From contig CAJVZD010000007.1 of assembly GCA_913019905.1 (NCBI GenBank), positions 62,001-126,000 on the forward strand: 64,000 bases of DNA. Reading direction: 5' to 3'. The stretch is from an uncultured Cellvibrionales bacterium (GTDB lineage: Bacteria > Pseudomonadota > Gammaproteobacteria > Pseudomonadales > Dasaniaceae). This document shows positions 9,617-19,223 of this stretch, in pieces. Position 1 is the stretch's first letter, and each line of letters starts with the position of its first letter. The translations under genes and the position numbers were made by a program. The notes below the pieces were generated by a model. It did no database searches. It saw only the letters and a list, made by a program, of their open reading frames with translations, and was not told where the DNA came from.

Positions 9617-9717
9617 ATCAGCGTAAAGAAAAAGAAGGAAACGTGTCCGTTTTCAATAGAGGAAAGAGAAAGACGGATTCCGGAGAACCCGTTAAGTAGA
9701 ATTTAGAGAGACAACAA

Positions 9718-11172
9718 CTAACTGGTTATTCGTTCTTGCCGTAGCTGTTTACGGCGTACCTTACCCGCATCATCTCGAACCGGGTCACCAACAAATTCAA
9801 AGGTTCTTGGGACTTTGTAACGAACAAGACGCTCATTTAGATGAGCGACAAGTTCATCTTCCGCGACGTTGCCCTCTGGCACATCAACAATAGCATGAAC
9901 CAGATTACCCATATCTTCATCGGGTAAGCCAATAACTGCACAGCCGCGAACACCGGGAAAGGATTCGATCGCACCTTCGACTTCAGCCGGATAGATATTA
10001 GCTGCGCCTGACAGAATCATATCGGTTTGACGGTCGGCCAGATAGAGATAGCCATCTTCATCCATATAACCCATATCGCCAAGGCTTTCCCAGCCTCCCT
10101 CGATCTCCTTGGCTTTGTCACCTATATAGTGATAGGTCGAGCCCTGCCCTCCCTCCGGCATTAAGAAGACCTCACCAATCTCACCTGCAGCTAAGGTCTC
10201 TCCATTTTTATCGACAATTTTCATTTCGCAACCCGCCTGCGGCTTGCCCACCGAACCACGATGCTCCAGCCATTCAGCACCGGTGATTATGGTTGTGCCC
10301 TGACCTTCTGTGCCGCCATAAAGTTCATAAATAACCTCTGGACCAAGCCAGTCGATATACTCTTCTTTTAGCCATTGCGGGCAAGGTGCTGCCAAATGCC
10401 ATAATACCTTTAGATGCGAGAGGTCGTATTTCAGGCGTACCTCTTCCGGCAGCCGCCAGATGCGCAGCATCATTGTCGGCACCATATAAACCAGACTCGC
10501 TTTTTTCTCGTCCATCTGCCGCAACATGTCCTCGGCATCGAATCGCGCAAAAACACTGACATGGTTGCCGAGAAAGAGCCCGGACATCGCCCACAAAAAC
10601 GGACCGTTGTGATACAGCGGACCGGGGATGACCGACGACTGCTCCGGCTCAAATCCAAACCGGGCCGCATCCGTATCGGTTATAGCCGGTGATTCTGACA
10701 CGATCAATTTTGGCCGACCCGTCGAACCACCAGAGGTCATGACTTTAAAATGCTTCGCTGTTTTCTCAGCTAACTCACCGTCATCCAAGTCGGGATCGGG
10801 CACAAAACCGATATCAATACAGGTAACAGCCCCCTGCGTCCCCGGTGCAGCTCCAACCACCAACGCCGGCGCGCCAATTTCAATAATGGCATCGCGCTCA
10901 AGCTTAGGTAATTTGGCCGAGATCGGCTGCGGTGTCGCTCCTAGTTTCCATGTTGCAAAACAAGCGGCAAAAAACTCGATGCCATTGGGCAACGCGATCG
11001 TAACAAAGTCATTTTCCTTGACTCCGATCGCTGCGTAGGCGCGTGCCAGGCGATTGGTGGAGGCATCAAATTCGGCCCTGGTTACTGTCTCGTTCTCGAA
11101 GGAGATAAAAGGCTTGTTCGGCCCTTTCTCCTTCCAGTGGGCTATGATTCTCGATAGTGATATTTCGGTCAT
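9718..11172 (-). CDS. AMP-forming acyl-CoA ligase (ANL superfamily)
   Basis: A 484-residue adenylate-forming enzyme that would activate a carboxylic acid with ATP and couple it to CoA. The phosphate-binding motif MTSGGSTGRPKLI is at about residues 145-157, the adenine-binding motif YELYGGTEGQ near the middle, and SLGDMGYMDEDGYLYLADR forms the hinge motif. The C-terminal lysine of DDAGKVRRKQL (about K471) is the usual adenylation lysine. The size and pattern suit the bile-acid-CoA-ligase-like or medium/long-chain group; the substrate is not determined. The ATG at 11172 has GGAG about 15 bases upstream. It stands alone, without neighbouring beta-oxidation genes. Confidence 0.9.
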   Translation of the reverse strand: MTEISLSRIIAHWKEKGPNKPFISFENETVTRAEFDASTNRLARAYAAIGVKENDFVTIALPNGIEFFAACFATWKLGATPQPISAKLPKLERDAIIEIGAPALVVGAAPGTQGAVTCIDIGFVPDPDLDDGELAEKTAKHFKVMTSGGSTGRPKLIVSESPAITDTDAARFGFEPEQSSVIPGPLYHNGPFLWAMSGLFLGNHVSVFARFDAEDMLRQMDEKKASLVYMVPTMMLRIWRLPEEVRLKYDLSHLKVLWHLAAPCPQWLKEEYIDWLGPEVIYELYGGTEGQGTTIITGAEWLEHRGSVGKPQAGCEMKIVDKNGETLAAGEIGEVFLMPEGGQGSTYHYIGDKAKEIEGGWESLGDMGYMDEDGYLYLADRQTDMILSGAANIYPAEVEGAIESFPGVRGCAVIGLPDEDMGNLVHAIVDVPEGNVAEDELVAHLNERLVRYKVPRTFEFVGDPVRDDAGKVRRKQLRQERITS

Positions 11173-11617
11173 GTGGTTTTATTCTCCGATGTACTTTTCT
11201 CTCAACAGTGCTATCTGGGTGCTGCGATGCGACCCGTCGATGGTTTCTTTGGGTCGTCGGGTATTTTGTATTGCAGCTAGGTTTTTGACATAAAGGCACA
11301 CACTATCATGACCGCAAAAGGAACTCGAGCAAAGAGCCACTCTACTCGCGCACTAAGAGTAAATTCGGAAATAGACATTTATTGAATGAGAAACAAAAAA
11401 CAGGGACTCAACTAGCCGCAAGCGTAATTCAGTGAAACAAGACCTTTTGCGTCTTATTTAATATTTCTTCTAAAGACCCACGGTAGCGCTGGATCGTATG
11501 GGTCCCCCATTAGATAGCATCCGCCAAATTGCCATTTGAAATACTTGCCTTTCATACAGCTGCTCTTTATTCGAGGGCCTATCTAACGTTCTTGATAAAC
11601 TAACGTCCTAAGAAATT
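11173..11617. other. intergenic region, nothing recognised
   Basis: This 445-base stretch between two minus-strand genes has no supportable coding frame. A minus-strand frame at 11066-11299 mostly overlaps the ligase start and is arginine-rich shadow sequence. Confidence 0.6.
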
Positions 11618-12319
11618 TCAGTTCAATATTTTTTCGTAGGTCTTGTTCTCATTCGCATTCCTCAGGGCGATGTTAAAGCATGTTGCGAGCTTGCTATGTT
11701 TGCCCAAGATATACATGTAACTGTATGAAACCTCGAGGGGCGGTAGGAGAGCGACTATACCACTAGATTTCAAATCGCCTCGTTCGAGTAGTGGTTCAAC
11801 TGAGAGTCGAGTACCAACAAATACGTCGGCTCGACCGGACACTAGAAATTTTAGGGCGGCTGCATTGTGCGTAAAGGAAATGGTATTCTCTTTTTTCGAT
11901 GCCAGCTTTTTTTTGACAATTACCGAGCTCGAATTATAAGCAACTTTGTAATTTTCCAGACTTTTCCATCCAGCGACTTTTAGGTTTTTCATTTTACTAA
12001 ACGCAAAGATCGAATACCTTACAACGGGTTGTTCAATTCTAATTAACCCCGGAATTCCTTCATCATATCGATTGCCGTCGGAAAAACTCCCATCGATTCT
12101 GCCAGAAAGCAAAAGATCATTTCGACGCTGGTACGGAATCAATGTAAGGGAGATTTTAGTGCCACATCGCTGGGCGATATCGCTGGCAACTGATTGTGCA
12201 ACCCTGAAGCTGTCGGTATCTTCCTCAATCCCAGAAATCGCAAATACGAGTGGGTCCGCTATGGTGGTGGAAATAGAGGCTGCTATGGACATAACAGCTA
12301 ATAGTATCCATTTCTGCAA
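11618..12319 (-). CDS. periplasmic solute-binding-protein-like protein
   Basis: A 233-residue protein with a signal peptide (MQKWILLAVMSIAASISTTIA) and the layout of a small extracellular solute-binding (SBP_bac_3) domain. It has a beta-rich start, FxxGxRxDGSFSDG-like ligand-loop sequence in the first lobe, and a second lobe with SGRADVFVGTRLSVEPLL. No permease or ATPase gene is adjacent, so it may act as a sensor or scavenging protein rather than an ABC component. The ribosome binding site before 12319 is weak. Confidence 0.75.
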   Translation of the reverse strand: MQKWILLAVMSIAASISTTIADPLVFAISGIEEDTDSFRVAQSVASDIAQRCGTKISLTLIPYQRRNDLLLSGRIDGSFSDGNRYDEGIPGLIRIEQPVVRYSIFAFSKMKNLKVAGWKSLENYKVAYNSSSVIVKKKLASKKENTISFTHNAAALKFLVSGRADVFVGTRLSVEPLLERGDLKSSGIVALLPPLEVSYSYMYILGKHSKLATCFNIALRNANENKTYEKILN

Positions 12320-12916
12320 GGCAAAGTCCTCATCTCATTCACCCTTAGTAGTAGGATTCTCTAAGTTACAGATGAACGCTGGGCTGTGTTCTTCAGCATA
12401 TTCAATGTTCCAAATTCTTTCTAACTCTAACTATAGCTCAATCTTAAACCCATAAAGAATCCTCAGGTCGGGATTATCGATTTAGATCAGAGAGGTAGGT
12501 TAATAAACGAAGGTCTTAAGCGGTAAGAAAACTGCCAGTGCAATGGAGATAAATTCCTTTTAGGTAACAGAAGTCGGACGGCCTAGTTGTTCGAGAGAAT
12601 TAGCCGAAGAAATTGAGGCCACGGAACACGGAAGGGATTTGTCGATTTCACCTGTTAGATCCTAGATCGGGAGGCCAATGAGCAGCATTCCAAATCACCG
12701 TTCATGTCTACTTCTCCGGTATTACTGATGTCAGGTCGTTGTTCCGGCCCGAATTTTCACCGTTCCTAAGAAAAGATGAGATGCCGGTTCGCAGATTAGA
12801 TAGCCCTGCTATCCCGCCAAGGTCGCAAGAAAGTTCAATTTCGACAGAACTATTTTCTTAAATGAATGCGCTCCCCGTTAAGAAAGCGCATAACTTCAGG
12901 GCATTATACGTTCACA
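12320..12916. other. intergenic region, nothing recognised
   Basis: A 597-base stretch without a supportable gene, RNA or clear repeat. The plus-strand frame entering it from 12072 is the shadow of the binding-protein gene. Confidence 0.6.
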
Positions 12917-13936
12917 TCACAGCGGATTGTCTGCGATCAATTTCATTGTTACAGCGGCCAATTCTTCTGGCGCTTGCTCCTGCAAAAAATGCCCGGCATC
13001 TTTGATGGTGACATGGGGTTGGCCCTGGGCACCTGGCACTGATTCCTGAAAACGAACATGACCGCCTTTGGTTACTGGATCAGAATCAGAAAAAGCCGTT
13101 AAAAAAGGTTTGTCCCATTGCTCGAACACTGCCCAAGCGGCCCTGTTTGCGGTAATCGCGGCGTTGTCTGGCATAATGGGAACCAGCGAAGGAAACTGCC
13201 TTCCACCCGCCAGGAAACTCTCGTCGGGAAACGGTGCACCGTATGCACGCTGCTCTCCTTCGGAGAGAGCTCCTCCGGTACTCATGGTCAAAACGGCTTG
13301 TGGCGAGAAGCCCGCCGACTCTCCACAGTATTTTACCCAGTGCATAAAACCCATACCTGAGGTATCGCCGGCCATCGCCATCCCCATCTCCAGCGCATTA
13401 GCTGGAACAGCCAGTGATTCATAATAAGCGTGCATCGGTTTGCTCGCTTCTACAAAGTTTTCAGCCTCGACCCCTTTGGCATCGGGCAAGCCGGTATTAG
13501 ACGCCACAATACGGGCGAATCGATCCGCGTTTTCCGCTGCAACCCGCAACCCAATTAAACCGCCCCAATCCTGACAGAAAAGTGTGATGTTCCGCAGATC
13601 AATCGATTCCAGCAAGCTTTTCACCCAAGCGACGTGATTAGCATATGTATAGCTCGATCGCTCCGTCGGCTTGTCAGATTTTCCGAAGCCAATCAGGTCC
13701 GGAGCAATCACTCGGTAGCCTGACTGCACAAACAGAGGAATCATTTTACGATACAAATAAGACCAACTGGGCTGGCCATGCATCAGCAACACAACTTCAC
13801 CGTCTGCCGGGCCTTCATCCACATAATGCATGCGCAATTCTCCGCCTTCGCCGTCGGCGACCTGTTGGTAATTGGCTTCAAATGGGTAGTCTGGGAGATC
13901 CTTAAAACACTCGTCGGGTGTGCGTTTGAATTCCAT
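12917..13936 (-). CDS. haloalkane dehalogenase (alpha/beta hydrolase, HLD-I type)
   Basis: A 339-residue cytoplasmic alpha/beta hydrolase that would cleave carbon-halogen bonds with water. The oxyanion motif HGQPSWSYLYR is at about 53-63. The nucleophile Asp123 lies in FCQDWGG, with the following Trp124 available for halide binding. The acid is Asp in FSDSDPV near the C-terminus and the base His in DAGHFLQEQ. An aspartate rather than serine nucleophile separates it from esterases. I chose the ATG at 13936, preceded by AAAGGACACACATC, over the upstream frame extension to 13975. It is a single-gene unit; an epoxide hydrolase is the less likely alternative. Confidence 0.85.
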   Translation of the reverse strand: MEFKRTPDECFKDLPDYPFEANYQQVADGEGGELRMHYVDEGPADGEVVLLMHGQPSWSYLYRKMIPLFVQSGYRVIAPDLIGFGKSDKPTERSSYTYANHVAWVKSLLESIDLRNITLFCQDWGGLIGLRVAAENADRFARIVASNTGLPDAKGVEAENFVEASKPMHAYYESLAVPANALEMGMAMAGDTSGMGFMHWVKYCGESAGFSPQAVLTMSTGGALSEGEQRAYGAPFPDESFLAGGRQFPSLVPIMPDNAAITANRAAWAVFEQWDKPFLTAFSDSDPVTKGGHVRFQESVPGAQGQPHVTIKDAGHFLQEQAPEELAAVTMKLIADNPL

Positions 13937-14095
13937 GATGTGTGTCCTTTTGTGGCGGGAAAGTAACCCTTTCAATTTTAATAAAACGGGAAACCAAATT
14001 TATGGCACAGAATATGCCAATATATAAAGCGGGTCAACAGTCTTGTCACGAAAAAATTACGGTGACTCGAAAAAACAGGTCTTTACTAGGCTAGC

Positions 14096-15970
14096 TCATT
14101 GAGGCCGGCTCGTTTTCAAGATATCGCAATCCGTTTCGACTAGACCTTGCACGGCATATTGTTCTAGCAATTCTCCGGGATCCGAATCGAGGTCATAACA
14201 TTCTTCGACGCCTTCATTGTAGATATACTTGCCGTGTCCGTTTGATATGGCCCAGCGATCGAGGCCTTCATTAACACTAGCGAGCTCTGTGAACTGACTG
14301 GTTCTGGGACTCGGCGCAGCTGTTTCGGTATCAAGGTAACCAATCAGGCTTTGACCATCAATCATCGAACTGGAGCTCGCGGCATTCGCAAGGTCTAACA
14401 TCGTCGAAAATAAATCCTGTATCTGAATAAGGTCGATAACTTCCGAACTATCTATGCCGATGTTCGCCCCTCCTGAGATAATCAGCGGAACGTTAACCCC
14501 TCCCTCGTAAACAGTGCCCTTGGCATGATCGGAAGAAAATGGCAGGCCCGATTCTTCAATGACCACTTCACCGGGAGTGCCATTATCACCCACAAAAATG
14601 ATGAGTGTATTGGCAAGCACCGCCGGATCGATGCCAGCCAATAGGTCGCCGATATAGCTATCCATGGCTTCTGCGGCAGCTCGATAACAATCAGCTTGAC
14701 TGTCGGTGTTAGCGCTGCGGGTGCAAGCGTCGCCCTCGGCCCCGAGTAATGAAAAGCTACTGTAGCGATCGGAAGGTGGTACGTGGTAAGGCGAATGGGG
14801 CGCATTGTAGGCAACCTCGACAAACCAGGGCCCGCTGGCTTGTTCGATCCAGGCCAGCGATTCTTCTGTGACTACCTGGGTCGCGTAGACGGTTTCATTT
14901 TCTGTCGTATTGGTAATTTCATTGGTATTGGTGTCGATACTACCTTGCGTTTTTTCCCAATTGTAATAATCTTCAATGTTTCCCAGCGCGCCTGAAAAAT
15001 AGTCGAAACCCTGATCGCTTGGATAGACATTACCCAAATGCCACTTGCCGAAAATGGCCGTCTTGTAGCCCGCTGCCGACAATACTTCGGCGATAGTCTC
15101 TTCGCTGGCAGCCAATGTTCCCTCCCGTCCGGGATGAGTGACCCCATGTCGAAAAGCATGGCGACCGGTTAGCAAGCTGGCGCGAGACGGTGAGCATTTA
15201 GGGTTGGCCCAGGCATTTCTAAACAGCACCCCGTCGCTGGCGAGGCTGTCGATATTGGGCGTATTAGGGCTATAGTTAGGCTGTTCCTTATAGACCTCAA
15301 TATTGTCTACACCGATATCGTCGGCGACAATCAACAGGATGTTTTTAGTTCCATCGCGAACAATTGCACCGGTGTCGCCATAACCCTCTACTACATCCAG
15401 GGCATTGACCAAGGACTCTTCTGTTTCGTCGACTGTGAGCAGTAAGATTTTAGCGTCATCGATCTGAGCGAAGGAATAGTCGAATAAGCCATCGTCAACC
15501 GCTTGGGTATAAACATTAGCGACTGCAAGCTTATTGTTGACAATACCAGCGTCACTACCATCGTCATTGACGCCATTGATGACATCGAGAGCAATGCTCG
15601 CCAAACTCATTTCGCCAGTCGTTAGCCTCTCGAGATAAAATGACAGCCCACCACTGTGAGCATCACGCCCTAGTAATTGGAGGTATACTGCGTTGATTAA
15701 GGTTTCCTCGTCGAGGCCTCCGAAACGTTCTGTGTATTCCGTTGATGTCCCGAATTCGTCGATAATTTCCGCAAGATCACCACCGCTATCATTTAACTTT
15801 TCAGCCCAAAACTCTAGCCCGCCTGGGTCCCCAGGCCGCCCATAGTAGGCGACGTACATTTCTTGCACCTGATCGCTATAAGTATTTTGTGCAGCCGAAG
15901 TAAGCGGTGCAATCAAAGTACAAAAAAGGATGATTTTTGACAATCTCATTAGGACATAATCGTAGGACAT
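14096..15970 (-). CDS. secreted Cys-type sulfatase with N-terminal DUF4214 region
   Basis: About 624 residues from the ATG at 15970; the ATG at 15949 (MRLSKIILFC) gives a cleaner signal peptide and may be the true start. After the signal peptide comes a DUF4214-like region of about 170 residues, with MYVAYYGRPGDPGGLEFW and LLGRDAHSGGLSFYLERL, often seen in surface or secreted proteins. The sulfatase domain follows: NILLIVADDIG metal site, then CSPSRASLLTGRHAFRHG, with the cysteine codon at 15194-15196 to be converted to formylglycine. It would hydrolyse sulfate esters outside the inner membrane. No formylglycine-generating enzyme is in the window. The DUF4214-sulfatase fusion is unusual. Confidence 0.88.
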   Translation of the reverse strand: MSYDYVLMRLSKIILFCTLIAPLTSAAQNTYSDQVQEMYVAYYGRPGDPGGLEFWAEKLNDSGGDLAEIIDEFGTSTEYTERFGGLDEETLINAVYLQLLGRDAHSGGLSFYLERLTTGEMSLASIALDVINGVNDDGSDAGIVNNKLAVANVYTQAVDDGLFDYSFAQIDDAKILLLTVDETEESLVNALDVVEGYGDTGAIVRDGTKNILLIVADDIGVDNIEVYKEQPNYSPNTPNIDSLASDGVLFRNAWANPKCSPSRASLLTGRHAFRHGVTHPGREGTLAASEETIAEVLSAAGYKTAIFGKWHLGNVYPSDQGFDYFSGALGNIEDYYNWEKTQGSIDTNTNEITNTTENETVYATQVVTEESLAWIEQASGPWFVEVAYNAPHSPYHVPPSDRYSSFSLLGAEGDACTRSANTDSQADCYRAAAEAMDSYIGDLLAGIDPAVLANTLIIFVGDNGTPGEVVIEESGLPFSSDHAKGTVYEGGVNVPLIISGGANIGIDSSEVIDLIQIQDLFSTMLDLANAASSSSMIDGQSLIGYLDTETAAPSPRTSQFTELASVNEGLDRWAISNGHGKYIYNEGVEECYDLDSDPGELLEQYAVQGLVETDCDILKTSRPQ

Positions 15971-16156
15971 TCTGATTCTCAACTTTTTTGTTTCTAGACA
16001 CACAATGGACAACCCTGTAACCGTCATTCTAGCATTGGAATCGCAAGTCAATTGTGGAAACAAAAAGAACACTCGTGAAACAACATCCTGTCAAAATTGC
16101 AGCGTAATGGCGGATGAACCTTGTCCGAGTACGCCATGAAATTTATTTATCGACGG

Positions 16157-17176
16157 CTATTTCTGATCACTGAAATGTCGCTCGGAAAGGCGCCACTGGG
16201 CCGGCGGTATATCGAAGTAACGCTTGAAAGCCAGTTGGAAGTTGCTCGGCTGGCTATAACCCAATTGGTAACCAATTTGTTGCAAGGTAAGATGCGTGTC
16301 CTCGAGATACTGACAAGCTAATTGCATCCGAACATCGTGCGTAATTTTTTTGTAACTCGTTCCATTCTTATACAAACGCCAGCGCAGAGTATGGATGGGA
16401 ATATCAAGTGCGTCGGCAGTCGCACCTAATCCTTGCATTACCTTGCCACTGATCAGCAAGTAATTGCGGACTCTCATGACCCAATCTACCGCGACTTCCA
16501 TTCGTGCCACTATCGACTGGCATCGTTCAGCCAGTAGCGGAGACAATAATTTATCTGACGTTTGCAAGGACTTATCCATCCATGATGCAGGGAACGTCAC
16601 TTTCGCCTCGCTCTGCCTAAACATGACACGACATCCCAGCAAGCTTTCATAGTGCTGCGGGCTCGTTGGACACGAATAGGGCAAATGTAAAGTACACGTT
16701 GACGGTTTCTCAGTGGGTAACAAGTCACCAATAAACCGCAATTGCGCCGCCAATTCAGATTCAATCAGAAACCGATCGAGTGATTCAGTCACCGTTGATT
16801 GTTTTATCGCCAGTTCCATCAACTTGTTTTTTTGAGTCAGGCGCTTAGCCAATTTTTCCGCAACAGTAAGAATGGTCAAAAAACGCATTTGAGTCTCAAT
16901 CGCTTCAGCCAGACAGCTTGTACTGGCGGTCGCTAAGCCAACCACGCCATAATCGGATACGCGAATACGGTACCCAAATTCAATACCAAGACCCGGTAAA
17001 TCATTTTTTATAGAAAGATTTTGTACCGCCGGATAAAAGTCCGCAAGAGTCCCTTTTTCCGGTACATTTATAGGCGAAATTTCTGGAAAACGATCGACTA
17101 ATACTTCATTGAGCCGCTCGAAGTATCTTCGCCCAATTCTTGCTAAATAGGGGTCATCGGACGGGATTTTCGACAT
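16157..17176 (-). CDS. AraC-family transcriptional regulator
   Basis: A 339-residue activator. The N-terminal 200 residues match the arabinose-binding-like domain found in AraC relatives that control catabolic genes. The C-terminal 100 residues hold two helix-turn-helix units (TLRWRLYKNGTSYKKI and LTLQQIGYQLGYSQPSNF) ending in FKRYFDIPPAQWR. The ATG at 17176 follows AGAGGAAATA. It is divergent from the Rieske-oxygenase operon, and 21-bp direct repeats lie between them, so it most likely activates that operon in response to its substrate. Confidence 0.92.
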   Translation of the reverse strand: MSKIPSDDPYLARIGRRYFERLNEVLVDRFPEISPINVPEKGTLADFYPAVQNLSIKNDLPGLGIEFGYRIRVSDYGVVGLATASTSCLAEAIETQMRFLTILTVAEKLAKRLTQKNKLMELAIKQSTVTESLDRFLIESELAAQLRFIGDLLPTEKPSTCTLHLPYSCPTSPQHYESLLGCRVMFRQSEAKVTFPASWMDKSLQTSDKLLSPLLAERCQSIVARMEVAVDWVMRVRNYLLISGKVMQGLGATADALDIPIHTLRWRLYKNGTSYKKITHDVRMQLACQYLEDTHLTLQQIGYQLGYSQPSNFQLAFKRYFDIPPAQWRLSERHFSDQK

Positions 17177-17287
17177 TATTTCCTCTTTTACCGATGCTCA
17201 CATCAAAACCGATAGTCGCGGCAATACGACTCGCCAGCGTCTATTGAAGATGGCCAACCTCAATATCTTCCAATAATATTCGAAACT

Positions 17288-17350
17288 ACTCAGAAATCAT
17301 ACTACGCTACTCAGAAATCATACTACGCCACTCAGAAATCATATAATTCT
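17288..17350 (+). promoter_or_regulatory. three direct repeats at 21-bp spacing, probable AraC-type operator
   Basis: ACTCAGAAATCAT begins at 17288, 17309 and 17330. The first two full 21-bp units differ only in the last base. Spacing of exactly 21 bp places the repeats on one DNA face, as in araI half-sites. The third copy runs into the TATAAT box, so the array would lie over the -35 region. Confidence 0.75.
17342..17347 (+). promoter_or_regulatory. -10 box of the Rieske-oxygenase operon
   Basis: A perfect TATAAT lies 68 bases upstream of the ATG at 17415. No consensus -35 box is present where the repeats lie, which suits an activator-dependent promoter. Confidence 0.55.
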
Positions 17351-17414
17351 TTGCTCACATTCCTATTACTATAGCCGTTCACTTGAACTGAACACCTTGA
17401 TCTGCGAGAAAATT

Positions 17415-18494
17415 ATGAATGACAGCATCATACCCACTTATAAACTACCCGCTGAAGCTTATTACGAACAGAGCTGGTTGGATAAGGAAAAGCAGAACCT
17501 TTTTGGCGGTAACTGGTTATACGCTGGACTGGAAACCGATTTGCCCGAAGTTGGCAGTTACACAACGGTAACGGCAGGGTTTAACGAACTAATTGTCATA
17601 CGCGATGAACAGAATGAGTTGAGAGCGCTGCATAATGTTTGCCGGCATCGCGGCGCGCAACTCGTTCAAGGAGAAGGGCGCTGTCGTACGCTAGTATGTC
17701 CCTATCATAAATGGGCCTATCGCCTAGACGGTCAATTACGTGGTATTGCCAGCCGAGATCAATTTGACGCAATTGAGACCGAAACATTGGGTTTGCATAA
17801 AGGCAGCGTCGCCAGTTGGATGGGACTAATATTTGTTCATTCCGACGAACACCCACCCGTGGCATTTGACGACTGGATAGCAGGGGTTAAATCAGAACTC
17901 GATGTCTTCGAAGCTGTGAAATTGGAGGAATTGAAAAGCGACAGTTTTGTTTTTGATGCCAACTGGAAACTGTACATCGAAAACCACATTGATTGGCTGC
18001 ATCTTTGGTATGTGCACCCGCAAACACTAAAGGTGTTAGATCATTCAGAAGGAGAGTTTTCACAGCACGGGCTACATTGGATATCTTTCGAACCGTTTAA
18101 AGAAGAATTTCGAGAAGATGCAAAAGGCAGTAGCCCACTCATCGATATTCCTCACATCGAAAGTCAGCCGGAACGATATTCCGAAAACGGCGCGCATTTT
18201 ATTTTCCCGAATTTACCGATATTTACCGGCAGCAGTTTTTTTATCTTAGCCGACCTGGTGCCACTCAGTCCGGAAAAAACAAAAATGAATATCCGCATTT
18301 TAGGCGTTCCCGGGGGCGATATCGATGCGTTTTTGGAGCAATTTAATGCAATTACAAAAGGTGAAGATGCAAATATTATCGAGAACATTCAAAAGAATAT
18401 ACGCAGCGAACATTTTAACGTAGGACCAATTGCGGTTAACTACGAAAGGGCGATTTCCGATTTCCACGACAACTATCTTAAGTTTATGGCTTAA
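17415..18494 (+). CDS. Rieske non-heme iron oxygenase, alpha subunit
   Basis: A 359-residue ring-hydroxylating-type oxygenase. The Rieske [2Fe-2S] ligands are Cys76 and His78 (CRHRG) and Cys95 and His98 (CPYHKW). The mononuclear iron site is Asp193, His196 and His201 (DWLHLWYVH), and a third ligand should lie in the C-terminal part. It would oxidise an aromatic ring, N-methyl or ether group. No ferredoxin or reductase gene is in the operon, so electrons must come from elsewhere. I chose the ATG at 17415 over TTG 17397. It is the first gene of an operon with 18554, 19224 and 19514. The substrate is unknown. Confidence 0.92.
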   Translation: MNDSIIPTYKLPAEAYYEQSWLDKEKQNLFGGNWLYAGLETDLPEVGSYTTVTAGFNELIVIRDEQNELRALHNVCRHRGAQLVQGEGRCRTLVCPYHKWAYRLDGQLRGIASRDQFDAIETETLGLHKGSVASWMGLIFVHSDEHPPVAFDDWIAGVKSELDVFEAVKLEELKSDSFVFDANWKLYIENHIDWLHLWYVHPQTLKVLDHSEGEFSQHGLHWISFEPFKEEFREDAKGSSPLIDIPHIESQPERYSENGAHFIFPNLPIFTGSSFFILADLVPLSPEKTKMNIRILGVPGGDIDAFLEQFNAITKGEDANIIENIQKNIRSEHFNVGPIAVNYERAISDFHDNYLKFMA

Positions 18495-18553
18495 GCCTAT
18501 TTGTCAGCGCCATATAAGCTGACACATAACCTCACATCGGAGAGCTTAGAATT

Positions 18554-19183
18554 GTGGAAACAACATTACAGGAATTGACAGGCGTCTGGCGTAGGGAATC
18601 ACTCTCGGTTGCCGAAGGAGAACCCTACGAAGACTCGACAGTTTATTGGTTACAGGCGGGGGCATTCTTTGCGGATATGCGGTGGCCGCTACAGGTAAAT
18701 GGCGGAGAATCATCGGGAACATCGGCATTTTCCGGGCTGACACATTGGGCAGCACCGACTATCAAGTTTGTACATGAGCTGGATTTAACCAAGGAGCATA
18801 TGGAAGATCAGACAATTTTGTCCATAGAGAACGGGAAGTTACATGAAAGCGGCCAAGTCACGATAAACGATGAATTGATTCAATTCCAGGAAGTATGGAC
18901 GCCTGTAGAGCTCAATCAAACAGAACTTAAGATCAACGTGGCTCGCAGGGAAGAACTCATCGACCAGCATAGAATTACGACAGCCTACTTGGTTCGCGTT
19001 GGAAACTTCTCGATTGTGATGCAGGAAAACTGTCACGAGTTTACTGCGGGCTGTTGGCAAGCTCTAGAAAAAGGAGAGCGCTGGAGCAAGCTATATAGCA
19101 TTGGCGATATTACTTACCTTGAAGGCGTTTTAAACGATATCACGAACGGCGGAAGCCACCCTGACTGGAGAAATCTGTTGTGA
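18554..19183 (+). CDS. conserved protein of unknown function in the Rieske operon
   Basis: A 209-residue soluble protein, with a GTG start and CGGAGAGC upstream. I do not recognise the family with confidence. It begins LTGVWRRESLSVAEG and has VYWLQAGAFFADMRWPL, and alternating hydrophobic patterns suggest a beta-barrel or lipocalin-like fold. A remote resemblance to HRI1-type proteins is possible. Tryptophans are frequent (GVWRR, VYWLQ, LTHWAAP, EVWTP, GCWQAL), consistent with a hydrophobic ligand pocket. It lies 60 bases after the oxygenase, so it may bind or process the oxygenase substrate. Confidence 0.7.
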   Translation: METTLQELTGVWRRESLSVAEGEPYEDSTVYWLQAGAFFADMRWPLQVNGGESSGTSAFSGLTHWAAPTIKFVHELDLTKEHMEDQTILSIENGKLHESGQVTINDELIQFQEVWTPVELNQTELKINVARREELIDQHRITTAYLVRVGNFSIVMQENCHEFTAGCWQALEKGERWSKLYSIGDITYLEGVLNDITNGGSHPDWRNLL

Positions 19184-19223
19184 CAAACCTGAAAGGCACA
19201 ATAGCTAAAAAGGAGCGACTAGT

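Larger units (their letters stand above)
8594..9717. other. 1.1-kb intergenic region with an orphan terminator and a 22-bp repeat
   Basis: No gene could be supported. A 64-codon plus-strand frame at 8815-9009 has no start signal or family resemblance. The region holds a strong plus-strand hairpin terminator at 9162-9210 and a four-copy 22-bp repeat at 9529-9616, both listed separately. A short frame around 9468-9585 (starting SEIKDRFVQHYDKIAT) could be a decayed start of a SnoaL-like gene, but this is weak. Confidence 0.6.

Noticed and set aside
17288..17350. CRISPR-like array
   Set aside because: Repeats are contiguous 21-bp units without spacers and only about three copies; a regulatory array fits better.
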